DNA of 64,000 nt from Bisbaumannia salifodinae (GCF_039522585.1 NZ_BAAADR010000003.1), one strand, 5' to 3'. Shown: positions 16,588 to 25,278, counted from the stretch's first letter. Numbers and translations: made by a program. The notes: generated by a model not told the origin, from the sequence alone.

Positions 16588-18217
16588 GCCGCCCACCTGG
16601 CGGGCCTCGCCTCTAGTCCTGGCTGGCGGCTTGCTGGCCCTGGCCGCGGTGGCGGGGCTGGGACTGGCCAGCCTGGCGGCGCTGCTCTGGCAGGCGCCGG
16701 CGCTGTCGGTCGGCGACCTGTGGCGGGAACCCTGGCTGGCCGGCATCCTGCGCTTCACCCTCTGGCAGGCGACCCTCTCCACCGGGCTTTCCGTGGGGCT
16801 GGCCATTCCGGTGGCCCTGGCCCTGGCCCGGCGGCCGCGCTTCCCCGGGCGGCGCCTGCTGCTGCGGGCCATGGAGCTGTCGCTGGTGATTCCCACCCTG
16901 ATCGCCCTGTTCGGCCTGGTGGCGGTGCATGGCCGCCAGGGCTGGGCGGCGCCGCTCTGGGAGTGGCTGACCGCCACCCGGGCGGACTACCTCTATGGTC
17001 TTTCGGGCATCGTGCTGGCCCATGTCTTCTACAATCTGCCGCTCTCGGCGCGGCTGATGCTGCAGGCCCTGGAGACGGCGCCAGCGGCCCACTGGCGGCT
17101 CACCGCCCAGTTGGGCCTCTCCCGGGGCGCCATCTGGCGGACCCTGGAGTGGCCCCGGCTGCGTGCCCTGCTGCCACGCCTGGGCGCCCTGGTCTTCACC
17201 CTCTGCTTCACCAGCTTCGCCATCGTCATGACCCTGGGCGGCGGACCGCGTTCCACGACCCTGGAGGTGGCCCTCTACCAGGCGCTGAAGTTCGACCACG
17301 ACCTGGCCCTGGCGGCGCTGCTGGCGCTGACCCAGTTGACCCTCTGCCTGAGCCTGTGGCTGGTGGCGCTGACCCGCGGCGGCACGCCGCGGCTGGTGCC
17401 CGACGCCGGCAGCGGCCTGCCCGGCGGGCGCTGGTGGCGCCGTGATGCCCTGGGGCTGTCGCGGCTGCATGATGCGCTCTGGTTGCTGGGGTTGACCCTG
17501 CTGCTGGTGCCGCCGCTCGCGGCGGTGACCCTGGCCGGCTTCTACGGCCTGCCCGAACTGCCGGGACGCGGCAGCCTGTGGCCCGCGGCGCTGCGCAGCC
17601 TGGCCATGGCGCTGGGCGCAGGGGGGCTCTCCCTGCTGCTGGCCCTGGCGCTGCTGGCCGGGGCCGAGGCGCTCCGGCGGCGCGGCTCGCGTCTCGCCGC
17701 CCTGGTGATGGAGGGCAGCGGCCAGCTGATCCTGGTGATCCCGGCCCTGGTGCTGGGCACCGGCCTCTTCCTGCTGCTGCGCCCCTCCCTCGGCGCCGGC
17801 TGGCACGGTTATGCGCTGGTGGTGCTGGTCAATGGCTTTATGGCGCTGCCCTTCGCCATGCAGGTGCTGCGCGGCGCCATTCCCGGCCTCTCGGCCCCGG
17901 AGGAGCGCCTGGCGGAACAGTTCGGCATCCACGGCCGGGCGCGGCTGCGCTGGCTGGTCTGGCCGCGGCTGCGGCGCCCCGCGGCCCTGGCCCTGGCCTA
18001 CGCCATGACCCTCTCGCTGGGCGACTTCAGCGTGATCGCCCTGTTCGGCAGCCCGGCGGCGCCGACCCTGCCGATGCTGCTCTTCCAGCAACTGGGCGGC
18101 TACCGCTGGCAGGGCGCCGCGGCCACCGCCCTGGTGCTGCTGCTGGCGGTGGTGCTGGTGTTTAGCCTGCTCGACGCCCTGAGCCGGCGCCGACCGCGCT
18201 ACCCCTTTCGACCCTGA
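16571..18217 (+). CDS. thiP: Thiamine ABC transporter permease
   Basis: A 548-residue integral membrane protein with about 12 hydrophobic segments, made of two BPD-transport halves. Each half has an EAA-like loop (AAHWRLTAQLGLSRGAIW near residue 170; EERLAEQFGIHGRARLRW near 445). ThiP forms the membrane channel for thiamine uptake with ThiB and ThiQ. The start lies inside the end of thiB. Unlike the compact thiBPQ operon of enterobacteria, 239 bp of repeat-like sequence separate it from thiQ. Confidence 0.93.
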   Translation: MPAAARPPTWRASPLVLAGGLLALAAVAGLGLASLAALLWQAPALSVGDLWREPWLAGILRFTLWQATLSTGLSVGLAIPVALALARRPRFPGRRLLLRAMELSLVIPTLIALFGLVAVHGRQGWAAPLWEWLTATRADYLYGLSGIVLAHVFYNLPLSARLMLQALETAPAAHWRLTAQLGLSRGAIWRTLEWPRLRALLPRLGALVFTLCFTSFAIVMTLGGGPRSTTLEVALYQALKFDHDLALAALLALTQLTLCLSLWLVALTRGGTPRLVPDAGSGLPGGRWWRRDALGLSRLHDALWLLGLTLLLVPPLAAVTLAGFYGLPELPGRGSLWPAALRSLAMALGAGGLSLLLALALLAGAEALRRRGSRLAALVMEGSGQLILVIPALVLGTGLFLLLRPSLGAGWHGYALVVLVNGFMALPFAMQVLRGAIPGLSAPEERLAEQFGIHGRARLRWLVWPRLRRPAALALAYAMTLSLGDFSVIALFGSPAAPTLPMLLFQQLGGYRWQGAAATALVLLLAVVLVFSLLDALSRRRPRYPFRP

Positions 18218-18250
18218 ATTCAATGCTTAGACGAAGGGCGGGGCTATCGT

Positions 18251-18415
18251 TGTGGGAATGGCTGAGGGGCGCTGGGGGCAGGGCGGAGCGGGGGTTTTTT
18301 GCCAGGGATGGCAAAAGTAGCTCCCAGGGATGGGTTTACAGCGCCCCGCGAAGGCCTGTCCCCAGAGTAGCCCCGTGCCTCCGGGCTAACTGCAACCCTA
18401 CGGTGAAGGCTGCTT
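18251..18415. repeat. Dispersed repeat in the thiP-thiQ gap
   Basis: The stretch contains GCTGAGGGGCGCTGGGGGCA at 18261-18280, repeated at 27757-27776. It also holds an 8-bp perfect hairpin TTTTGCCA-GGGA-TGGCAAAA (18297-18316) and, further on, CAGCGCCCC and CCTGTCCCCAG, which are partial inverse copies of the first motif. The whole looks like a degenerate palindromic dispersed element. No ORF with coding character is present. Confidence 0.6.
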
Positions 18416-18456
18416 GATCGATAAGCTTCACACCACGAGCGATAACATGGGCGCCC

Positions 18457-19107
18457 ATGCTCCACTGCGATGATCTGATCTTTCACTACGACCGCTTTGA
18501 ACCCGGGGAGACGCCGGACTTCTGCTTCCGCTTCGACCTGGCCCCCGGCGAGTGCCTGGCCCTGGAGGGCCCCTCGGGGGCCGGCAAGAGCACCCTGCTC
18601 AACCTGCTGGCGGGCTTCCTGGAACCCGCCGGTGGTTCGCTGCGCTGGGGCGAGCGGGAGCTGCTGAGGCTGCCGCCCTGGGAGCGGGGCATCACCACGG
18701 TGTTCCAGGAGCACAACCTCTTCGATCACCTGCCGGTGTGGGCCAATATCGGCCTGGGGCTGGCCCCCAGCCTCAAACTCGACGCCGCCCAGCGCCGGCG
18801 CATCCGCGATGGCCTGGCCGAGGTGGGCCTGGCGGGCCTCGAGGCGCGCCTGCCCGGCGAGCTCTCCGGCGGCCAGCGCCAGCGGGTGGCCCTGACCCGG
18901 GCGCTGCTGCGCCAGGCGCCGCTGCTGCTACTGGACGAGCCTTTCACCGGCCTGGATCACGCCAACCGCCAGGGCCTCTGGGCCCTGGTCAAACGCCAGC
19001 AGCAGGCGGGCGTGGCGGTGCTGCTGGTCAGCCACGACCGGGAGGATATCGAGGCCCTGGCCCAGCGCCGCCTGGCCCTGGTGGAGGGTCGCCTGACGCC
19101 TCTCTAG
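18457..19107 (+). CDS. thiQ: Thiamine ABC transporter ATP-binding protein
   Basis: A 216-residue ABC ATPase: Walker A GPSGAGKST near residues 39-47, Q-loop VFQEHNLFDHL, signature LSGGQRQRVALTRAL, Walker B LLLLDEPFTGLD and the H-loop SHD are all present. It is short, as ThiQ usually is. It powers the ThiBP importer. No clear Shine-Dalgarno precedes the ATG at 18457, and the gap to thiP is filled by repeats, so it may depend on transcription through that gap. Confidence 0.93.
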   Translation: MLHCDDLIFHYDRFEPGETPDFCFRFDLAPGECLALEGPSGAGKSTLLNLLAGFLEPAGGSLRWGERELLRLPPWERGITTVFQEHNLFDHLPVWANIGLGLAPSLKLDAAQRRRIRDGLAEVGLAGLEARLPGELSGGQRQRVALTRALLRQAPLLLLDEPFTGLDHANRQGLWALVKRQQQAGVAVLLVSHDREDIEALAQRRLALVEGRLTPL

Positions 19108-19206
19108 GCATTCGCCCGGCCGCATGACAAAATCGGCAGGACTGGACACCGATTCGACCGGCCGACCGCCTCCCGGTACGGCCGGCAGCACTATCTAGAG
19201 GACACC

Positions 19207-21051
19207 ATGCCCGAGTATCGTTCCCGCACCACCACCGCTGGTCGCAATATGGCCGGCGCCCGCGCCCTGTGGCGTGCCACTGGCATGAAGGATGACGACT
19301 TCCACAAGCCGATCATCGCCGTGGCCAACTCCTTTACCCAGTTCGTGCCGGGCCATGTGCATCTCAAGGACATGGGCCAACTGGTGGCCCGCGAGATCGA
19401 GAAGGCCGGCGGGGTGGCCAAGGAGTTCAACACCATCGCCGTGGACGACGGCATCGCCATGGGCCACGACGGCATGCTCTACTCGCTGCCCAGTCGCGAT
19501 CTGATCGCCGACAGCGTCGAGTACATGGTCAATGCTCACTGCGCCGACGCCCTGGTGTGCATCTCCAACTGCGACAAGATCACCCCCGGGATGCTGATGG
19601 CCGCCATGCGCCTCAATATCCCGGTGATCTTCGTCTCCGGTGGTCCCATGGAGGCCGGCAAGACCAAGCTCCTCGACCACGGCCTCGACCTGGTGGACGC
19701 CATGGTGATGGCCGCCGACGACAGCGTCGACGACGAGACCCTGGCCGAAGTCGAGCGCAGCGCCTGCCCCACCTGCGGCAGCTGCTCCGGGATGTTCACC
19801 GCCAATTCCATGAACTGCCTGATGGAGGCGCTGGGCCTGGCGCTGCCGGGCAATGGCACCGTGGTGGCCACCCATGCCGACCGTCGTCGGCTCTTCGAGA
19901 CCGCCGGTCACCGCATCGTCGAGCTGGCCAAGCGCTACTACGAAGGCGAGGAGGCGCACCTGCTGCCCCGGGCCATCGGCGCCAAGGCGGCGTTCAAGAA
20001 CGCCATGACCCTGGATATCGCCATGGGCGGCTCCACCAACACCATCCTGCACCTGCTGGCCGCCGCCCAGGAGGCCGGGGTCGATTTCGACATGGCCGCC
20101 ATCGACCGCCTGTCGCGGGAGGTGCCCCAGCTCTGCAAGGTCGCCCCCAACACCCAGAAGTACCATATCGAAGACGTGCACCGCGCCGGCGGCATCATGG
20201 CCATCCTCGGCGAGCTGGATCGTGCCGGGGTGCTCGATACCCGGGTGCCCACCGTCTACGGCGACTCCCTCAAGGAGGCCCTGGACGAGTGGGATATCAT
20301 GCGTAACCCCAGCCCCGAGGTGGTGGAGTTCTACCGGGCCGGCCCCGGCGGGGTGCCCACCCAGGTGGCCTTCTCCCAGAGTGCCCGCTGGCCGAGCCTC
20401 GACGGCGACCGTGCCACCGGCTGCATCCGCGATCTGGCGCATGCCTTCTCCCGGGAGGGTGGCCTGGCGGTGCTCCATGGCAATATCGCCGTGGACGGCT
20501 GCGTGGTGAAGACCGCCGGCGTCGACGACTCCATCCTGGTCTTCGAGGGCCCGGCCCATGTGGTGGAGTCCCAGGACCAGGCGGTGGCGCATATCCTCGA
20601 GGGCAAGGTGAAGGAGGGCGATGTCGTCGTCATCCGCTACGAGGGGCCCAAGGGCGGCCCGGGCATGCAGGAGATGCTCTACCCGACCTCCTATCTGAAG
20701 TCCAAGGGGCTGGGCAAGGCCTGCGCCCTGTTGACCGACGGGCGCTTCTCCGGCGGCACTTCCGGGCTCTCCATCGGCCACGTCTCGCCGGAGGCGGCGG
20801 CGGGGGGCGCCATCGGCCTGGTGGAGCCGGGCGATCTCATTCGTATCGACATCCCCAACCGCACCATCGACGTCAAGCTCTCCGATGAGGAACTGGCGGC
20901 GCGCCGTGCGGCCATGGAGGCCAAGGGCAGTGACGCCTGGAAGCCGAGCATCCAGCGTGACCGCCAGGTCTCCGCGGCCCTCAAGGCCTATGCGCTGCTG
21001 GCGACCTCCGCGGACAAGGGCGCGGTGCGCGACCTCTCCAAGCTGGATTGA
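19207..21051 (+). CDS. ilvD: Dihydroxy-acid dehydratase
   Basis: A 614-residue enzyme of full length. The Fe-S ligand cysteines are in CISNCDK (near residues 118-124) and CPTCGSCSGMFTANSMN (near 190-206). LTDGRFSGGTSGLSIGHVSPEAA near the C-terminus holds the active-site Ser. It makes 2-oxoisovalerate and 2-oxo-3-methylvalerate for valine, leucine, isoleucine and pantothenate synthesis. The start follows AGAGGACACC. It stands alone, 99 bp after thiQ. Confidence 0.97.
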   Translation: MPEYRSRTTTAGRNMAGARALWRATGMKDDDFHKPIIAVANSFTQFVPGHVHLKDMGQLVAREIEKAGGVAKEFNTIAVDDGIAMGHDGMLYSLPSRDLIADSVEYMVNAHCADALVCISNCDKITPGMLMAAMRLNIPVIFVSGGPMEAGKTKLLDHGLDLVDAMVMAADDSVDDETLAEVERSACPTCGSCSGMFTANSMNCLMEALGLALPGNGTVVATHADRRRLFETAGHRIVELAKRYYEGEEAHLLPRAIGAKAAFKNAMTLDIAMGGSTNTILHLLAAAQEAGVDFDMAAIDRLSREVPQLCKVAPNTQKYHIEDVHRAGGIMAILGELDRAGVLDTRVPTVYGDSLKEALDEWDIMRNPSPEVVEFYRAGPGGVPTQVAFSQSARWPSLDGDRATGCIRDLAHAFSREGGLAVLHGNIAVDGCVVKTAGVDDSILVFEGPAHVVESQDQAVAHILEGKVKEGDVVVIRYEGPKGGPGMQEMLYPTSYLKSKGLGKACALLTDGRFSGGTSGLSIGHVSPEAAAGGAIGLVEPGDLIRIDIPNRTIDVKLSDEELAARRAAMEAKGSDAWKPSIQRDRQVSAALKAYALLATSADKGAVRDLSKLD

Positions 21052-21065
21052 TCCGCCTCAGCAAA

Positions 21066-21091
21066 AAGACCCGCGCCTCGGCGCGGGTCTT
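21066..21091 (-). terminator. Strong intrinsic terminator, T-tract on the minus strand
   Basis: An 11-bp perfect stem AAGACCCGCGC/GCGCGGGTCTT with loop CTCG. On the minus strand it is followed by a five-T run, so it is best oriented for the small minus-strand ORF at 21114-21227, 22 bp away. It can also end ilvD transcription. Confidence 0.85.
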
Positions 21092-21113
21092 GCGATTCGG
21101 GACTTGCTCGGAA

Positions 21114-21227
21114 TTAAGCGGCGCGGTCCAGGGGCGCCTCGGGGGCCTGGTCCTCGGCCTGCAGTTCGCACTCGATGGGATACCAGAACTCCATTGCTTC
21201 CAGGCTTTCCAGTTCACAGCACATCAT
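21114..21227 (-). CDS. Small unrecognised ORF, 36-37 residues, Cys- and Glu-rich
   Basis: The frame begins with tandem ATGs (21227 and 21224) preceded on the minus strand by a perfect AAGGAGG; the second ATG has the better six-base spacing. The product starts MMCCELESLEAMEFWYPIEC and ends acidic with a Pro/Ala tail; it has three cysteines, the aromatic cluster FWY and no membrane segment or signal peptide. A strong terminator with a minus-strand T-tract lies 22 bp after the stop. Ribosome site plus terminator make a real gene likely. I do not recognise the family. It is divergent from the oxidoreductase gene at 21367. Confidence 0.6.
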   Translation of the reverse strand: MMCCELESLEAMEFWYPIECELQAEDQAPEAPLDRAA

Positions 21228-21366
21228 TATCCTCCTTCCGCCGGAGATGAGTGGGCCAGCGCCATTCAGTATGGGTGACTCCCGGGCGGGGTGGATGACC
21301 ATTCTTTGATCCTTTTATGATATCGATCACGCAAGCGGCGATAAGTCGCCGACAGGAGGAGCGCTT

Positions 21367-22401
21367 ATGACTGAAACGATTCAGGTTGGCCTGGTGGGCT
21401 ATGGCTTCGCCAGCCAGGTCTTCCATGCGCCGCTGATCCAGGCCACTCCGGGCCTGACCCTCGCCGCGGTGGCCTCGAGCGATGCCGCCAAGGTGACCGA
21501 GGCCCTGCCCTCGGTGGCGGTGGAGGCCGATCCCGAGGCGCTGTTCGCGCGCAAGGAGATCGACCTGGTGGTGATTCCCACCCCCAACGAGACCCACTAT
21601 CCCCTGGCGCGTGCGGCCCTGGAGGCGGGCAAGCACGTGGTGGTGGACAAGCCCTTTACCCTGGACCTGGCCGAGGCTCGGGCGCTCAAGGCCCTGGCGG
21701 AAGCGCAGGGCAAGTGCTTATCGGTGTTCCATAACCGCCGTTGGGACAGCGATTTCCTGACCCTGCAGGCGCTGCTGGCCGAGGGGGGCCTGGGGCGGGT
21801 CACCCGGGTGGAGTCGCGTTTCGACCGCTTCCGCCCCGAGGTCCGCGACCGCTGGCGGGAGTCGCCGCGTCCCGGTGGCGGCATCTGGTACGACCTGGGA
21901 CCGCATCTGCTGGATCAGGCCCTGATGCTCTTCGGCAAGCCTAGGGCGATCCTCCTCGACCTGGCGTTACGCCGTGACGGCGCCCGGGTCGACGACGAGT
22001 TTACCGCCCTGCTCGACTATGAGGGGCTCAGCGTGGAGCTCAAGGCGGGCACTCTGGTGGCGGAGGAGACGCCGCGCTGGCGGGTGCATGGCACCCGGGG
22101 CAGCTATGTGAAATTTGGCCTCGACCCCCAGGAGGAGCGCCTCAAGGCCGGCGACTCGCCGAGCCCCGACTGGGGCCAGGATGCGCCGGGGCGCCTCTGC
22201 CTGGCGGCGGAGGCGGGCGAGCTGGTGTCCCGGGAGCACCCCAGCCTGCCGGGGGATTATCTCGCCTACTATCAGGGGGTGGTCGCGGCGCTACGTGGCG
22301 AGGGCCCCATGCCGGTGAGCGTGGAGGAAGCCATCGCGGTGATGGCGCTGCTGGAGGCGGGGCTGACCAGCCATCGTCAGCGGCGCTGGATCAGCCTCTA
22401 A
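21367..22401 (+). CDS. Gfo/Idh/MocA family NAD(P)-dependent oxidoreductase (YdgJ-like)
   Basis: A 344-residue protein with an N-terminal Rossmann fold (GLVGYGFASQVFHAP, residues about 8-22) and the family motif V-x-K-P (VVVDKPFTLDLAEAR near residue 95), whose Lys is catalytic. A C-terminal alpha/beta domain follows (GGGIWYDLGPHLLDQAL). It is closest in form to E. coli YdgJ; the substrate, probably a sugar or polyol derivative, is not known. GACAGGAGGAGC precedes the start. It converges with nudE, leaving 7 bp between stops. Confidence 0.88.
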   Translation: MTETIQVGLVGYGFASQVFHAPLIQATPGLTLAAVASSDAAKVTEALPSVAVEADPEALFARKEIDLVVIPTPNETHYPLARAALEAGKHVVVDKPFTLDLAEARALKALAEAQGKCLSVFHNRRWDSDFLTLQALLAEGGLGRVTRVESRFDRFRPEVRDRWRESPRPGGGIWYDLGPHLLDQALMLFGKPRAILLDLALRRDGARVDDEFTALLDYEGLSVELKAGTLVAEETPRWRVHGTRGSYVKFGLDPQEERLKAGDSPSPDWGQDAPGRLCLAAEAGELVSREHPSLPGDYLAYYQGVVAALRGEGPMPVSVEEAIAVMALLEAGLTSHRQRRWISL

Positions 22402-22408
22402 CGGGGGG

Positions 22409-22978
22409 CTACCAGGTGAGGGGATGGGGCCGCTCGGCGCGCAGCCGGTCCCGGGCGATATAGAGGGCGGCGATGGCGCGGGCCTCGTGGAAGTCCTCCC
22501 GGGCCAGCAGCGCCGGCAGCTCGTCGATGGCATGGGTCTCGACGATCAGCGGCTCCGGCTCGTCGCCGGGCAGGCGCTGGGGGTAGAGGTCGCTGGCCAG
22601 CATCACCTGCATGCGGTGGCACATATAGTTGGGGGCCAGGGAGAGCTCCACCAGGGGCTCGATATTGTTGGCGCCGAAGCCGCACTCCTCCATCAGCTCG
22701 CGATTGGCGGCGGTGACGATATCCTCGCCGGGGTCCACCAACCCCTTGGGCAGGGTCAGGACATAGTCCTCGAAGCCGGCGGCGTATTCGCGGATCAGCA
22801 GCACATGCTCCGGGTCGGGCATGGCGACGATCATCACCGCCCCCTGGTCGCTGCCCATCAGGCGCTCGAAGTGACGCTCCTCGCCGTTGCCGAAGCGCAG
22901 TTCCAGCTCCTCGACCCGGAACAGCCGGCTTCGAGTCACTTCGCGCTGGGAGAGGATGCGGGGCTTGCTGGGATACAT
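22409..22978 (-). CDS. nudE: ADP compounds hydrolase NudE
   Basis: A 189-residue Nudix hydrolase. The Nudix box spans GLVDPGEDIVTAANRELMEE and ends CGF (GX5EX7REUXEEXGU). It cleaves ADP-ribose, NADH and Ap3A. The assignment as NudE rather than NudF rests on overall fit and on its place next to yrfG-hslR-hslO-pckA, the order known from enterobacteria. The start at 22978 (MYPSKPRIL) has GGAGTC upstream; the longer open frame runs into a repeat element. Confidence 0.9.
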   Translation of the reverse strand: MYPSKPRILSQREVTRSRLFRVEELELRFGNGEERHFERLMGSDQGAVMIVAMPDPEHVLLIREYAAGFEDYVLTLPKGLVDPGEDIVTAANRELMEECGFGANNIEPLVELSLAPNYMCHRMQVMLASDLYPQRLPGDEPEPLIVETHAIDELPALLAREDFHEARAIAALYIARDRLRAERPHPLTW

Positions 22979-23034
22979 GGAGACTCCGTGGGGCGATGCG
23001 TGGGCCGGGGGGATTTTGTACAATAGCATCCTAT

Positions 23035-23177
23035 GGAAACACTGCATAAATGCCTGCGCGGGCGAATCACTGCGTTGCGCGCTGCTCGAAATCCTCACCT
23101 AGTACCCCCTAGGCTCCGGTTTCTGCGCTGCGGGCGCCTTGTGCTTCATCCCGCTCGCCGATTTATTCAGCGTTTCC
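23035..23177. mobile_element. 143-bp MITE-like inverted-repeat element between nudE and yrfG
   Basis: The ends are imperfect inverted repeats: GGAAACACTGCATAAAT on the left and the complement of GGAAACGCTGAATAAAT on the right (2 mismatches in 17). The centre holds CCTAG-TACCCC-CTAGG, another palindrome. The element has no ORF of its own and fills most of the 227-bp divergent gap. Its form fits a non-autonomous transposable element. No clear target duplication is visible. Confidence 0.7.
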
Positions 23178-23205
23178 CAATACCCGAACGTGGAGCCCAA
23201 GGCCA

Positions 23206-23874
23206 ATGATCGATTGGCAAGCCATCGACACCGTCCTGCTCGACATGGACGGCACCCTGCTGGATCTGCATTTCGACAGCCACTTCTGGCTGGAGCACCT
23301 GCCGCGCCGCTATGGGGAGCTGCATCGTCTGGATGAGGCCAGCCAGCACCAGCTTCGCGAGCGGATCATCGGCGAGCAGGGCACCCTCAACTGGTACAGC
23401 CTGGCCTACTGGAGCCGCGAGCTGGGAGTCGATATCGTCGCCCTCAAGCGCGAGGTCCAGCACCTGATCGGCCTGCGCGGCGATGCCCTGGATTTCCTCA
23501 AATGGCTCAAGCGAGCCCACCCCCGGGTGGTGCTGGCCACCAACGCCGACCGCGCCAGCCTCGAGCTCAAGCTGCCGCTGACCGGCCTGGAGGAGTACCT
23601 GGATGCCATCGTCTCCTCGGCGGACCTGGGCGTGCCCAAGGAGGCCCAGGAATTCTGGTTCGAGCTCCAGGAGGTCGAGCCCTTCGACCCGGCCCGCACC
23701 CTCTTTATCGACGATAACCCCTCGGTGCTGGAGAGCGCCCGGGAGTTCGGCATCCGCCACCTGCTGGGCATCAAGCAGCCCGACAGCACCCAGCCGGAGC
23801 GCGAGCTGGAGGAGTTCATCGCCCTGGATCGTTTCGCTACCATCCTTCCCGCTGAGCGCCCGCCGCAGGCCTAA
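23206..23874 (+). CDS. yrfG: HAD-superfamily GMP/IMP nucleotidase YrfG
   Basis: A 222-residue HAD phosphatase. The DMDGTLLDL motif (residues about 13-21) supplies the nucleophile Asp; a Lys in VPKEAQEFW and FIDDNP complete the active site. WSRELGVDIVALKREVQHLIG is typical of YrfG, a purine nucleotide 5'-nucleotidase. The start ATG 23206 lies just outside the mobile element. hslR follows after 9 bp with its own strong ribosome site. Confidence 0.88.
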   Translation: MIDWQAIDTVLLDMDGTLLDLHFDSHFWLEHLPRRYGELHRLDEASQHQLRERIIGEQGTLNWYSLAYWSRELGVDIVALKREVQHLIGLRGDALDFLKWLKRAHPRVVLATNADRASLELKLPLTGLEEYLDAIVSSADLGVPKEAQEFWFELQEVEPFDPARTLFIDDNPSVLESAREFGIRHLLGIKQPDSTQPERELEEFIALDRFATILPAERPPQA

Positions 23875-23883
23875 GGAGGCCCC

Positions 23884-24270
23884 ATGGACAGCGTACGACT
23901 CGACAAGTGGCTGTGGGCGGCGCGTTTCTTCAAGACCCGCGCCCTGGCCAAGAAGGCCATCGAAGGGGGCAAGGTGCACTACAATGGCGACCGGGCCAAG
24001 ACCAGCAAGAGCGTGGAAGTCGGTGCCCTGATTCGCGTGCCCCAGGGCTGGGACGTCTGGGAGGTGGAGGTGCTGGCGCTCTCCGATCAGCGCCGTGGCG
24101 CCCCCGAGGCCCGCGCCCTCTACCGCGAGACCGCCGAGAGCGAGGCGCGTCGCGAGCGTGAGACCGAGGCCCGGCGCCTGACCAACCAGGCCATGCAGCA
24201 CCCCCTGAAACGCCCCGACAAGAAGCAGCGCCGGGATATCCAGCGCTTTCAGCGCCGCCAGGGCGATTGA
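23884..24270 (+). CDS. hslR: Ribosome-associated heat shock protein Hsp15
   Basis: A 128-residue S4-domain RNA-binding protein. VRLDKWLWAARFFKTRALA at the N-terminus and the KVHYNG turn form the alpha-L RNA-binding motif. The tail is highly charged with Arg, Glu and Lys. Hsp15 binds blocked 50S subunits carrying nascent chains and frees them after heat stress. AAGGAGGCCCC precedes the start. It lies between yrfG and hslO as in enterobacteria. Confidence 0.93.
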   Translation: MDSVRLDKWLWAARFFKTRALAKKAIEGGKVHYNGDRAKTSKSVEVGALIRVPQGWDVWEVEVLALSDQRRGAPEARALYRETAESEARRERETEARRLTNQAMQHPLKRPDKKQRRDIQRFQRRQGD

Positions 24271-24306
24271 CGCTCCCTCACCGATGTTTATTCTCAGGCT
24301 TTTTTC

Positions 24307-25182
24307 ATGACCGATCAGATTCAGCGTTTTCTCTTCGACGATACCCAGGTGCGCGGCGAGATCGTCTCCCTGGAGGCGGCCTATGCCGAGGTGCTCGACA
24401 AGCAGGCCTACCCGGCGCCGGTGCGTCGCCTGCTGGGCGAGATGCTGGCGGCGGTGGCCCTGCTCACCGATACCGTCAAGCTCGATGGCACCCTGAGCCT
24501 GGAGGTGCGCGGCGAGGGGGCCCTGGCCCTGCTGATGGCGGAGTCCAACCCCGGCGGCGAGCTGCGCGCCATCGCCCGCCTGGCCGAGGGGGCCGACCTG
24601 CCCGATGCGGCCGCCGGCTTCCGCGAGCTGCTGGGCGAGGGACATATCGTCATCACCCTGGATCCCCGGGAGGGGCGCCGCTATCAGGGCATCGTCGAGC
24701 TCAAGGAGGCCAGCCTGGCGGCCTGCCTGGAGGCCTACTTCGCCCAGTCCGAACAGCTGCCCACCCGGCTGTGGCTGGCCGCCGATGGCCAGCGCGCCGC
24801 CGGCCTGCTGCTGCAGCAGCTGCCCGACGACGGCCGCCCCCATGATCCGGACGCCTGGGAGCGCACCGTGCACCTGGCCGATACCGTGCGCGACGAGGAG
24901 TTGCTCGGGCTCGCGCAGCACGAGCTGCTGCATCGCCTCTATCACGAGGAGACGGTGCGGGTCTTCGAGCCCAAGGCGCTGCGCTTCGGCTGCACCTGCT
25001 CCCGGGAGCGGATCGCCCAGTCGCTGCTCTCCCTGGGCGCCGAGGAACTGCGCGAGATCGTCGCCGAGCAGCAGGGCATCGAGACCGAGTGTCACTTCTG
25101 TCATACCCGCTACCGCTTCGGTGCCGCCGAGGTGGAGGGGTTGATCGAGGCGCCGGATGCGCCGCCGCCCACCCTTCATTAA
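24307..25182 (+). CDS. hslO: Redox-regulated chaperone Hsp33
   Basis: A 291-residue protein with the Hsp33 core and a C-terminal redox switch: CTC (in FGCTCSRERI) and CHFC (in ECHFCHTRYRF), the four zinc-binding cysteines in the CXC...CXXC arrangement. In oxidising conditions the zinc is released and the protein becomes a holdase. The frame starts MTDQIQRFLFDD, the usual N-terminus. A terminator follows 33 bp downstream. Confidence 0.96.
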   Translation: MTDQIQRFLFDDTQVRGEIVSLEAAYAEVLDKQAYPAPVRRLLGEMLAAVALLTDTVKLDGTLSLEVRGEGALALLMAESNPGGELRAIARLAEGADLPDAAAGFRELLGEGHIVITLDPREGRRYQGIVELKEASLAACLEAYFAQSEQLPTRLWLAADGQRAAGLLLQQLPDDGRPHDPDAWERTVHLADTVRDEELLGLAQHELLHRLYHEETVRVFEPKALRFGCTCSRERIAQSLLSLGAEELREIVAEQQGIETECHFCHTRYRFGAAEVEGLIEAPDAPPPTLH

Positions 25183-25215
25183 GGGCGTAAGCGCTCACTC
25201 GATCGATACCCGATG

Positions 25216-25238
25216 CCCCGGCCCTGCGCCGGGGTTTT
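25216..25238 (+). terminator. Terminator of the yrfG-hslR-hslO operon
   Basis: A 7-bp perfect GC stem CCCCGGC/GCCGGGG with loop CCTGC, followed by TTTT. Confidence 0.8.
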
Positions 25239-25263
25239 CATATGCTAACAATGGTCGTTATGT

Positions 25264-25278
25264 AGTAGTAAAACTACA
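25264..25278 (+). promoter_or_regulatory. HexR-like operator upstream of the pckA promoter
   Basis: AGTAGTAAAACTACA is a 5+3+5 inverted repeat (GTAGT-AAA-ACTAC) and differs from the reported HexR palindrome TGTARTnnnAYTACA only at its first base. It lies 22 bp upstream of the predicted -35. HexR, a KDPG-responsive regulator of central carbon metabolism, has pckA among its targets in several gammaproteobacteria. No hexR gene is in the window. Confidence 0.5.
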
